Assembly (NCBI RefSeq): GCF_023100725.1
Contig: NZ_CP095501.1
Span: forward strand, 1,054,001 to 1,118,000
Direction: 5' to 3'
DNA: 64,000 nt
From: Arthrobacter antioxidans
Lineage (GTDB): Bacteria; Actinomycetota; Actinomycetes; Actinomycetales; Micrococcaceae
The first letter of the stretch is position 1. Each line of letters starts with the position of its first letter. This document shows, in pieces, positions 44,430-52,031 of this stretch. Below the pieces are notes generated by a model that did no database searches, was not told the DNA's origin, and was given only the letters and a program-made list of their open reading frames with translations. A program made the translations under genes and the position numbers.

Positions 44430-45805
44430 CGGGCACCTACCGGGGTCTGCTGGGCGGCCGTCGTGCCGGGGCTCGGCACGGGCTCGGGGAGTCGGGGGGC
44501 CGGCGACGCCTGCGTCCGGGGGAACGAGGGTGACTGCGAGAGGGAGGACGACGTCTGGCCGTCCCCACCCGTCGAGTCGGCGTGGCGCGTGAGCCAGCCC
44601 TGCTTGTTCATGGTGAAGAAGGCGTAGACCTTGATCGGCAACGCGATGAAGATCACCACCACGGTGACGAGGGGGAGCAGGAGGATCTCCTGCGGGTGGC
44701 GGCGCAGGTGGGAGAACCCTCGCACGCCCCGTCCCAGCAGGATCCAGCCCAGCGCGAGGGCTGCAGCGACCGGCGTCAGTTCCAGCCGGCTGAAGACGAG
44801 GTAGCCCATCGTCACCCCCATGGTCACGGGGGTGAGCAGGATCTGCAGCACGGTGATCTTCGTGACGAAGGGGACCCTCCAGAGCCACCCCTTGTAGACC
44901 GCGGTGAGGTAGCAGCGGTAGGAGTTGCGGCTCCACCGCACGCGCTGCTTGACGAAGGCACTGAAGCTCGAGGGGAACATCGACAGGGCGCGGGCCGTGG
45001 ACTGGTGGACGGTCTTGTACCCGGAGGCCAGGACGAGCCAGGTCAGGCGGCCGTCGTCGCCCGAGATGCAGCGCCGCCCCAGGAAGAACTCGTTCTCGAG
45101 GTTCTCGAGGACGGGCAGGACGGCGGACCGGCGGTAGGCGCCGGTGCGGCCCGAGATGCAGGCGACGGCGCCCGCGCGCCCCATCGCCGGGACGTAGTCG
45201 TAGTACCGCAGGTTGACGAGCCAGTCGGCGACGCGCCGCCAGACGCTCGTGGTGCGCTGGTAGACGTTCTGCTGCGTGCTGACCCCGCCGACGGACGGAT
45301 CGGCGAACGGCATCTGGACGGAGGCCAGCAGGCCGGGCTGCCAGAAGGTGTCGGAGTCGGTCAGGATGAACAGTTCACCCGATGCGCGCCGCATGCCCTC
45401 ACCGAGCGCCGATCGCTTGCCGGCGTGGGGGAAGAGCACCGGTTTGATCCGCTCGTCCCCGAGGGCGACGAGCCGGGCGTAGGCCTCGGTGTCGGCCAGG
45501 TCCAGCACGATGATGATCTCGTCCGGATCCTGTTTCCGCCAGGTCTCCAGGCACGCCATGAGGATCTCCGTGTCCTCATGGAACGAGGGGACGATGACCG
45601 AGGTTGTCGCCCGGAAGTCGTTGACGGTCGGCCTGGCGCGCCGCGAGAGGATCACCCTGTAGAGCCACAGCGCCCAGACGACGGCGCCGGCGAGGGCGAT
45701 CGGCATATAGGCCGTCCAGCCGGACAGGTCGATGGTCGGCAGCTGGACGGTGGAGAGGGCGTCGAAGAGCAACGCCCTCGATCCGGGCGGGTATGAGGTA
45801 GTCAT
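44426..45805 (-). CDS. Processive family-2 glycosyltransferase / polysaccharide synthase (Alg8/HasA-like)
   Basis: 459 residues from the ATG at 45805, with GGAGG five bases upstream; longer in-frame starts lie in the leader. It has an N-terminal TM helix (about 31-52) and a GT2 domain with SVIVPSFHED, the DxD-type LTDSDTFW, SGRTGAYRRSAV, GDDGRLTWL (catalytic base region) and a QxxRW motif as KQRVRWSRNSY. Three to four C-terminal TM helices and a Pro/Ser-rich tail follow. These are marks of synthases that polymerise and extrude a polymer from UDP/GDP sugars, as in hyaluronan, cellulose and alginate systems. It is the first gene of the operon with two beta-helix proteins and ugd, so UDP-glucuronate is a likely donor. 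No PilZ (c-di-GMP) domain is visible. Confidence 0.88.
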   Translation of the reverse strand: MTTSYPPGSRALLFDALSTVQLPTIDLSGWTAYMPIALAGAVVWALWLYRVILSRRARPTVNDFRATTSVIVPSFHEDTEILMACLETWRKQDPDEIIIVLDLADTEAYARLVALGDERIKPVLFPHAGKRSALGEGMRRASGELFILTDSDTFWQPGLLASVQMPFADPSVGGVSTQQNVYQRTTSVWRRVADWLVNLRYYDYVPAMGRAGAVACISGRTGAYRRSAVLPVLENLENEFFLGRRCISGDDGRLTWLVLASGYKTVHQSTARALSMFPSSFSAFVKQRVRWSRNSYRCYLTAVYKGWLWRVPFVTKITVLQILLTPVTMGVTMGYLVFSRLELTPVAAALALGWILLGRGVRGFSHLRRHPQEILLLPLVTVVVIFIALPIKVYAFFTMNKQGWLTRHADSTGGDGQTSSSLSQSPSFPRTQASPAPRLPEPVPSPGTTAAQQTPVGAR

Positions 45806-46249
45806 GGAACCTCCAGTTGATGGGATAGCACGAGGATGCCGGGGCTCCTTGCGGAAGCGTCCAATCAGAAGGTTCGACGACGCGCTTGATGAAAGCGACT
45901 CTGCCCCCAGCGGCATATACCGAGGCTATGGGCGGTGCTCGGGACGGGACACCGTGCCCACCGCCCGAATGGGGCGGCACCCTACGTGGGATTGATGCGA
46001 GTAGTACTGGGCTCCGACGGGCAAAACTACGCATGATGAGGGCGCCGATGCGTATGTGCGGCGCGGGGAGTACGTATCCGCTGAAGAACCGGGGAGTAGA
46101 AAAGAGGTGATTTCGGGGACGGATCGAGTAGTATTCGGCGAAACCACAGTGCTGACCGACGCCCGTCGAGAGGACCGGGTCGCGTGTCCCGGCCGGCCAG
46201 GGCCAGGGGGCCGGGTGGTGGCTCGCGAGATGGAGAAGGGGGACCCACC
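45806..46249. promoter_or_regulatory. Divergent control region between the synthase operon and LAL pair C, with mutually exclusive hairpins
   Basis: 444 bases without a gene. GGGCGGTG (45930-45937) can pair with CACCGCCC (45959-45966), but the latter can also pair with GGGCGG (45972-45977). These form competing hairpins about 125-170 bases upstream of the synthase start. CGAGTAGT occurs twice (45998-46005 and 46125-46132), in each case continuing as a TAGTAC/TAGTAT word that also resembles a -10 element. AAGGGGG precedes the GTG of the regulator. Confidence 0.45.
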
Positions 46250-48721
46250 GTGACGGACGACTACGCCGGCACCTGGCCCTTGCTGGAACGATCCGAGGAG
46301 GCCGCGGAGGTGCTGGCCGGCCTGGCGGCGCCCGGCTCGGCCGGTGTGCTGATCGTGGGCCCCTCGGGCGTGGGGAAGACGGCGATCGCCCGTGTCGTCG
46401 CGGCGCAGTTGGACAGCACCTCGCACGTGATCCTCATCCGCGGATCGGCTGCCATGGCCTCCACCCCCTATGGTGCACTCAGCGTGCTGCTGATGGACGT
46501 GGACCCGGCCGGGAGCGTCGAATCCCTCCCCATGCTGCAGTCCCTCCAGTCGGCCCTGCGGAGCCGCGCGCGCAACCGCCCCGTGGTCCTCGTCGTGGAC
46601 AAGGTGCACCACTTCGACGATCCCTCCACCCGCGTGCTGTCCTACCTGGCGGAAGTCGGGGCGGTGCGCCTGCTCGTGGCCTGCGACGGCCCGCACGCGG
46701 CCGCTGCGCGCTTCTTCGACCTGTGGCGTACCGGGCGCCTCGTCCGCGTGGATATCGGACCGCTGACGTTCGAGAGGCAGCGCAGCCTCCTCGGGCACCT
46801 GCTGGGGGCGCCCCTCTCCGGCACGGCCGCCGTCGAGCTGTGGAGGGCGTCCCGCGGCAATCTCCGGTCCCTCCAGGCCGCCGTGCGCGGCGGTATCGCC
46901 GCCGAGGTGCTCGCCCGGACGGACGAGGCGTGGGTCTGGCACGATGCCGGGCACGGCCTCGCGCTGCAGGGCAACGACGGCGCCCCCGACGCCGCCGCCC
47001 TGTCCGTCGACGCCGCGGCGGCGCTGGACGTCGTCGCCGTCGCCGGTCCCGTCCCGCTCGACGCACTCCTGCCCTTCTGCGGTGCCGAGGTGGTCGACGA
47101 GCTCGAGGAGGCGGGGGTGTGCACCGTCGACCCCCGGCCGCCGCATGCCGTCGCCGTGGCCGACGGGATCATCGGCGACCGCGTGCGCCGTGCACTCGCC
47201 ACCAGCCCTCCACCTGCATTCGTCGAACGGGTGACCAGGCTCGACGCCGGCGGTGCCTTGCCGGTCCGCGCCCGGGTGAACCTCCTGCGGTGGTTCCTCG
47301 CTGCGGGCATCCTCCTGCCGGACGGCTATCTCCGAAGCGTGACGCGGGCCGCCGTCGACGCCGGGGAGTTACGCGTCGCGCTGCTCGCCGTCGCGCAGCT
47401 CGGGGAGGTCGACACCGACGCCGTCGAGCGGGCGCGGGCGTGCGTCGATGCCCGACGGTCGAGCGAGGCCGGCGCCGTCCTCGGACGGATCGTGTCCGAT
47501 ACGGGGCCGCAGGACCGGGACCGGGCGGTCGACGGGTCCCTCGCGGTGGCCGTCGAGAGGGCCGCCTACGAGGGGCGCTTCCGGGATGTCCTGGCCCTCA
47601 CCTCGGGGCAGGAGTGCGGGCAGTACCCCGATACCCCGGCACTCGAACCCGCCGCACGGCTCGTTCTCGCCCGCAGCCTCACGGGTACCGGCCCGGGGGC
47701 GAGGAGGTCCCTGGCCCGCCTCCGCGGGCCCGGCCTGCCGACGCCCACCGGTGCGGAGGCGCGGCTGCTGCAGGAGAACGGATTCGCGGCGCTGGTCCAG
47801 GAGGGATACCTCGAGGACGGCCTGCTCCTGACGGGCAGTGCCGCCCTTGCTGCGGGGGAGTGGCAGGACGCCTCGGTCGCGGACACCCTCGCCGGCACGG
47901 CGCTCGCGGCGCTGGGCCACGGAGAGGCCGCGCTCGCGCTGCTCCTGCCCGTGATCGAGCAGTTGCGCGTGGACAACCGGAGCCGCCTGCTGCCGCTCGC
48001 GGACGCGGCCGCGGCATACGCCTCCGCCCTGCTGGGTCTCGAGTACGGAGACCGCGCGGAGGCCCGGGACGGTGCGGCTGCGGAGCAGCTCCCCTGGGCG
48101 CACCGCTCCACGATCGGTCTCCTCCGGACCCTCGCCAGCGCCCTCGTCTCGGACAGCGACGTGGCCGCCCGCCGCTTCGCCATCCTTGCCGCCGAGCAGC
48201 GGATGTCCGGCAACACCGGGGCAGAGCTGATGCTCCGGATGCATGCCGTCCGGCTCGGCCGACAGTCCCAGGCCCCGATGCTGCTGGAGCTCGCGCAGGG
48301 CATCGACACACCCCTGGCCCGTGCCGGCGAACTCCTGGCACGCGGCGTCGCGGCGCGCGACCCCTTCATCCTGCTGCAGTCCGCGGAGGCGGCGTTCGGT
48401 TTCGGGCACCGCGACCTCGCCGGGTCCGCCGCTCTGATCTCCATGCGCCTCCACGACACCGAGGACGAGCCGCTGGACTTCATCCGGGCCGAGCAGATCT
48501 TCCGGCGCACCCACGTGCCCCGGCGGAATGCCAGCGCGCGCCGCATCCTCACCGAGCGGGAGCGGGCCTTCGCCCGGATGGCCGCGCAGGGGGCGACGAA
48601 CAGGGAGGTCGCCGCCACCCACCACCTCTCCGTCCGCACCGTGGAAGGACACATCCTGAAGGCGATGGGCAAGCTCGGCGTCTCCAGCCGCAAGCAGCTC
48701 GCGACGGTGTTCACGCAATGA
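46250..48721 (+). CDS. LAL-type ATPase/LuxR transcriptional regulator (pair C, first gene)
   Basis: 823 residues from the GTG at 46250 with AAGGGGG upstream; an ATG 66 bases earlier would add a Gly/Arg-rich leader. Walker A is GPSGVGKT (37-44). The Walker B region (about 110-121) reads VVLVVDKVHHFDD, with Lys where the second acidic residue normally sits. TPR-like helices follow. The C-terminal LuxR HTH starts LTERERAFARMAAQG and has SVRTVEGHILKAMGKLGVSS. It is divergent from the GT2 synthase operon, which makes that operon a natural target. It overlaps the second gene by ATGA. Compared with pairs A and B it is more diverged but keeps the same order: variant Walker B first, canonical second. 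Confidence 0.86.
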   Translation: MTDDYAGTWPLLERSEEAAEVLAGLAAPGSAGVLIVGPSGVGKTAIARVVAAQLDSTSHVILIRGSAAMASTPYGALSVLLMDVDPAGSVESLPMLQSLQSALRSRARNRPVVLVVDKVHHFDDPSTRVLSYLAEVGAVRLLVACDGPHAAAARFFDLWRTGRLVRVDIGPLTFERQRSLLGHLLGAPLSGTAAVELWRASRGNLRSLQAAVRGGIAAEVLARTDEAWVWHDAGHGLALQGNDGAPDAAALSVDAAAALDVVAVAGPVPLDALLPFCGAEVVDELEEAGVCTVDPRPPHAVAVADGIIGDRVRRALATSPPPAFVERVTRLDAGGALPVRARVNLLRWFLAAGILLPDGYLRSVTRAAVDAGELRVALLAVAQLGEVDTDAVERARACVDARRSSEAGAVLGRIVSDTGPQDRDRAVDGSLAVAVERAAYEGRFRDVLALTSGQECGQYPDTPALEPAARLVLARSLTGTGPGARRSLARLRGPGLPTPTGAEARLLQENGFAALVQEGYLEDGLLLTGSAALAAGEWQDASVADTLAGTALAALGHGEAALALLLPVIEQLRVDNRSRLLPLADAAAAYASALLGLEYGDRAEARDGAAAEQLPWAHRSTIGLLRTLASALVSDSDVAARRFAILAAEQRMSGNTGAELMLRMHAVRLGRQSQAPMLLELAQGIDTPLARAGELLARGVAARDPFILLQSAEAAFGFGHRDLAGSAALISMRLHDTEDEPLDFIRAEQIFRRTHVPRRNASARRILTERERAFARMAAQGATNREVAATHHLSVRTVEGHILKAMGKLGVSSRKQLATVFTQ

Positions 48722-51360
48722 GCGACACCCGGGACAGCCCCCACCCGCTCATCGGGCGCGAGGAGCAGCACGCGTGGCTCGTCGAGGAGCTCCGCGACCC
48801 CTCGACCTCCGGTATCCTCCTGCTGGGAGAGGCCGGGATCGGTAAGACGGCCCTCGCCGCCGCCGTCACCGACGGCCTGGCTCCAGGGCTCCGCGTGCTG
48901 CGGATCCGCGGCAGCGCCGTGCTCCGCGAGGTGCCGTTCGGTGCGTTGTCGGGTCTGCTCAATGGCCTTCCGCCCGAGGACACCGTGCAGTTCGTCGCCG
49001 TCCTGCGGCGCGTGGTGCAGGCCCTCGGCGGGATCCCGCAGACCGGCAACGACCTGCCGCTCCTCGTCGTCGACGACGCCCACGACCTCGACGCGAGTTC
49101 CGTGACGCTGATCGCACAGCTGCTCGGCATGCGCAGGGCGCGGGCGCTGTTCCTCGCCCGCCCCGCGCCCGCCCTGCCGCAGGGCCTCGCCGAGCTGGTG
49201 GCCGACGGCCTCGTGGCGAGCGTCCCGGTGGAGCCGCTCATGCTCGACCAGGTCGAGGCCCTCTGCGCCGCGCTCCTCGGCGGGCCCGTGAGTGCCGGGT
49301 TCGTCCACGCCGTGGACCACGTGACGCGCGGCAACCCCCTGTTCGTCCGCCTGTTCGTGCGCGACGCCGTCACGCGCCGGTTCGTCACCGAGACCGCCGG
49401 CGTCTGGCAGGCGGACCGTGAGCTGCCACCCCTCGGAGCGCACCTCACGGACATCGTGAGCGCAGCGCTCGGCCCGCTCGACCCTGCGCAGCGGGAAGCG
49501 ATGGAGCTGCTCGCCGTGGGCGGCCCGCTGCCGGGCGACCAGGCGCTGCAGCACATCGGCCAGGGGGTGCTGCAGCGGCTGCTCGGCGACGGGTGGATCC
49601 GCATGGGGGACGACGGCGCGTTCGAGGTGGAGCACCCGCTGCACGCGGAGGCGCTGCGCGTGTCCATCCCGACGGCGCGCCGGGTGATGCTGCAGCGCCG
49701 TGTCCTGGCGGGCGCCACCGCCCCACCTCGCGATATCGAGGAGATCCACCGGCGGGCGGCGCTGGCCCTGGAGGCCGGGGTCGTGCTCGACGACGGAATC
49801 CTTCTGGCGGCCGCGACGAGCGCCAACCGGTCCGCGGACAGCGGCTTCGCCGTCCAGGCGATCCAGGCCATCCGGTCGCCGGGACTCCAGCGTCGCTGCC
49901 TCGTGGAACTGGCGTGGGCCCGGGTCAACGGCGGCCTGCTCGACGAGGCCCTCGACCTCATCGCGGACGCCCTCGAGGCCCCCGCCCCGCCCGACGTCCT
50001 CCGCGCAGGCACGATGCTCGCGCTCGAGGTGAGGATGCGCGGGCTCGAGCCCGCCGACGCCATGCGCGGCGACATCGACCGCTGGGAGCAGTCCCTGCAC
50101 CGGGCAGCGCCCGGGACCCCCGACGCCCGGGCGGTGGCGGTGGGGCGCAGCATCACGGCGCTCGCGCTCGAGGGTGCACCCGTCGACGCGGTGGCACTCC
50201 GCACCGTGGCCGACGACGACGCCGCCCCGCAGCCAGCCCGGCTGGCGGCACTGCTGGCGCTCGCGGTCTTCTCCGTGGGGGCCGGCAGGCCGTGCGACGC
50301 CGCCCGGCTCGCGCGGAGGGCGCTCGGGTCCGTCGGCACGGACGCGGACACGGTGGCCTACCACAGCCATGCCCTGAGCCTCGAGCTCTTCGCCCTCGCC
50401 GTCGCGGGGGAATGGGACACGGCGCGCGCCACCGCCGAGGCCCGGCTCCGGCGGGGCGCACGGCGCACGCACTTCGTCGCCGGATGGCTCGACCTCCTCG
50501 ACGGCGTACGCGCCCTCCGGGAGGGCCGCTTCCCGGTCGCGCAGGCCCGCCTCCGCCTGGCGGTGCAGGCCCTGCACACCACGGACCACCTCCACCTCCT
50601 TCCGTGGGTGTCCGGGCTGGCGGCCTACGCCGCACTCCTCGCCGGAGACCAGCGGAAAGCGGCACTCCTGGTGGAGGAGGGCGCCGCGGAGGCCTCCGGC
50701 GGCACCCTCCTGACGCGCATGCTGGGGCGGGTCTACACGGTGGCCGTGACGGCGGCCCTCGAGGCGGACGTCGAGGGCATCCCCCAGCTCGTGCGGCTCG
50801 CGGACGACGCCGAAGCCGCCGGGCTGCCGCTCGTCGCCGTGACCGCGCTGGACCAGGCGCTCGTCCTGGGCGACCGCACGGTCTTCGCCCGCATCGCCGC
50901 GCTCACGGCGTCCTGCGACGGCAGGGAGCAGGCGCTGCTGCACGCGTTCGCCGCAGCGGGCGCGGACGGCGACGCCGAGCGGCTGCTCGCGGCCGGCGAG
51001 TCCGCGCTCGCCGCAGGCTATCGGCCGCTGGCCGCCGGGTGCTTCGAGCGTGCACGCGAGGTGTACGAGAAGCGCCGCGAGCCCGCCGCCGCACGTCGTG
51101 CCCAGAAGAAGCTCACCTCCGTGAGCGCCGAGTTCCAGGGGCCGACCACCACGGAGACCGTCCGCCTTCCCGGGGCCGTGCGGCTGACCCCCCGGGAGAT
51201 CGCCGTCGTGAGCCTCGTGCTGCAGGGGCTGAGCAACCGGGAGATCGCGGACCGCCACGGGACCTCGGTCCGCACGGTGGAAGGGCACCTGTACCGCATC
51301 TTCATGAAGTTCGGCGTCAACCGGCGCGAGGACCTGCACCTGTTCGCGCGGGAGACCTAG
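48718..51360 (+). CDS. LAL-type ATPase/LuxR transcriptional regulator (pair C, second gene)
   Basis: 880 residues from the ATG at 48718 (ATGA overlap). The frame is open far upstream into the first gene but without family sequence there. Walker A is GEAGIGKT (37-44) and Walker B is canonical, LLVVDDAHDLD (about 114-124). Helical repeats follow. The HTH at about 825-878 starts LTPREIAVVSLVLQG and contains SVRTVEGHLYRIFMKFGVN. It converges with the Pel-like operon, and its TAG stop shares the palindrome CTAG (51357-51360) with the stop of the hydrolase gene on the other strand, leaving no room for a separate terminator. Confidence 0.87.
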   Translation: MSDTRDSPHPLIGREEQHAWLVEELRDPSTSGILLLGEAGIGKTALAAAVTDGLAPGLRVLRIRGSAVLREVPFGALSGLLNGLPPEDTVQFVAVLRRVVQALGGIPQTGNDLPLLVVDDAHDLDASSVTLIAQLLGMRRARALFLARPAPALPQGLAELVADGLVASVPVEPLMLDQVEALCAALLGGPVSAGFVHAVDHVTRGNPLFVRLFVRDAVTRRFVTETAGVWQADRELPPLGAHLTDIVSAALGPLDPAQREAMELLAVGGPLPGDQALQHIGQGVLQRLLGDGWIRMGDDGAFEVEHPLHAEALRVSIPTARRVMLQRRVLAGATAPPRDIEEIHRRAALALEAGVVLDDGILLAAATSANRSADSGFAVQAIQAIRSPGLQRRCLVELAWARVNGGLLDEALDLIADALEAPAPPDVLRAGTMLALEVRMRGLEPADAMRGDIDRWEQSLHRAAPGTPDARAVAVGRSITALALEGAPVDAVALRTVADDDAAPQPARLAALLALAVFSVGAGRPCDAARLARRALGSVGTDADTVAYHSHALSLELFALAVAGEWDTARATAEARLRRGARRTHFVAGWLDLLDGVRALREGRFPVAQARLRLAVQALHTTDHLHLLPWVSGLAAYAALLAGDQRKAALLVEEGAAEASGGTLLTRMLGRVYTVAVTAALEADVEGIPQLVRLADDAEAAGLPLVAVTALDQALVLGDRTVFARIAALTASCDGREQALLHAFAAAGADGDAERLLAAGESALAAGYRPLAAGCFERAREVYEKRREPAAARRAQKKLTSVSAEFQGPTTTETVRLPGAVRLTPREIAVVSLVLQGLSNREIADRHGTSVRTVEGHLYRIFMKFGVNRREDLHLFARET

Positions 51361-52031
51361 GCCCCGCCCGGGTGCGCCCGTGCCGAGACGGCCGACGGCG
51401 GTCCCAGCCACGGGTTCGGCAGCGACCGGTCGGTGGTGAAGACGTGTCCCGCTCCGCGCCCGAGGGCGTCGCGCCGCAGCGCCGGGATCTGCGCCGGGCT
51501 GCACCCGTACACCAGGTGCCACAGCCGGGACGGCGCTACGTGGCGCGCCCACGCGGGATGCTCGAACTCCGCATACGTCGCGGCCGTGCCTTCGAAGACG
51601 GCCGTGACGTCGAAGAGATCCAGGTGCGCGGGCGACGGGAAGACGCCCGGGTTGGCCACCAGGAAGGTCACGCCTGCGGCCCGCGCTGCGGCCGCGTACC
51701 GGGCGCAGCGGGCGAGGCTCTCCGGGGCCGAGGGGACCTCGTCGAGCATGATCGCGTCGATCCCGTACAGGCGCTGCCACGCGTCGATGTCCCGCACGAC
51801 GTCCGCCGGCGGACGCCTGCCGTAATCGACGGGGACGTACCCGACCAGTCGGATCCCCGGCAGCCCTGCCAGCGCCGTCGGATAGTAGGCGTCGTCGTCC
51901 CCGCCGGGCCCGTTGTGGACATTGACGACGGCGAAGGAGAGGGTCCGCCGTTGGGTCGCCAGCCACGCCCAGTCGCGGGGAGCTGCCGCGGGGTGCACGT
52001 ACCACGGGGGTGCGATGCGGGCCGTTCTCAT
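51357..52031 (-). CDS. Spherulin-4 family (GH135-type) glycoside hydrolase, PelA/Sph3-like
   Basis: 224 residues from the ATG at 52031 (ATGA overlap with the preceding gene). The family pattern is clear: PPWYVHP, SFAVVNVHNGPGG, GIRLVGYVPVDYGRRPPADV, then GIDAIMLDEVPS with the Asp-Glu pair, and later VFEGTAATYAEFE with further acidic residues. This matches the (beta/alpha)8 spherulin-4/Sph3 enzymes that cut N-acetylgalactosamine-rich polysaccharides and are related to the hydrolase domain of PelA. No signal peptide is present, unusual for an enzyme expected to meet secreted polymer. It may act inside, be exported by another route, or use an unrecognised start. It is the last gene of the PelF-PelG-hydrolase operon. 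Confidence 0.82.
   Translation of the reverse strand: MRTARIAPPWYVHPAAAPRDWAWLATQRRTLSFAVVNVHNGPGGDDDAYYPTALAGLPGIRLVGYVPVDYGRRPPADVVRDIDAWQRLYGIDAIMLDEVPSAPESLARCARYAAAARAAGVTFLVANPGVFPSPAHLDLFDVTAVFEGTAATYAEFEHPAWARHVAPSRLWHLVYGCSPAQIPALRRDALGRGAGHVFTTDRSLPNPWLGPPSAVSARAHPGGA

Noticed and set aside
46723..48717. Upstream extension of the second pair C regulator into the first gene
   Set aside because: The frame is open but the translation is Arg/Gly/Pro-rich without family features; the ATGA start at 48718 begins directly before the conserved ATPase domain.
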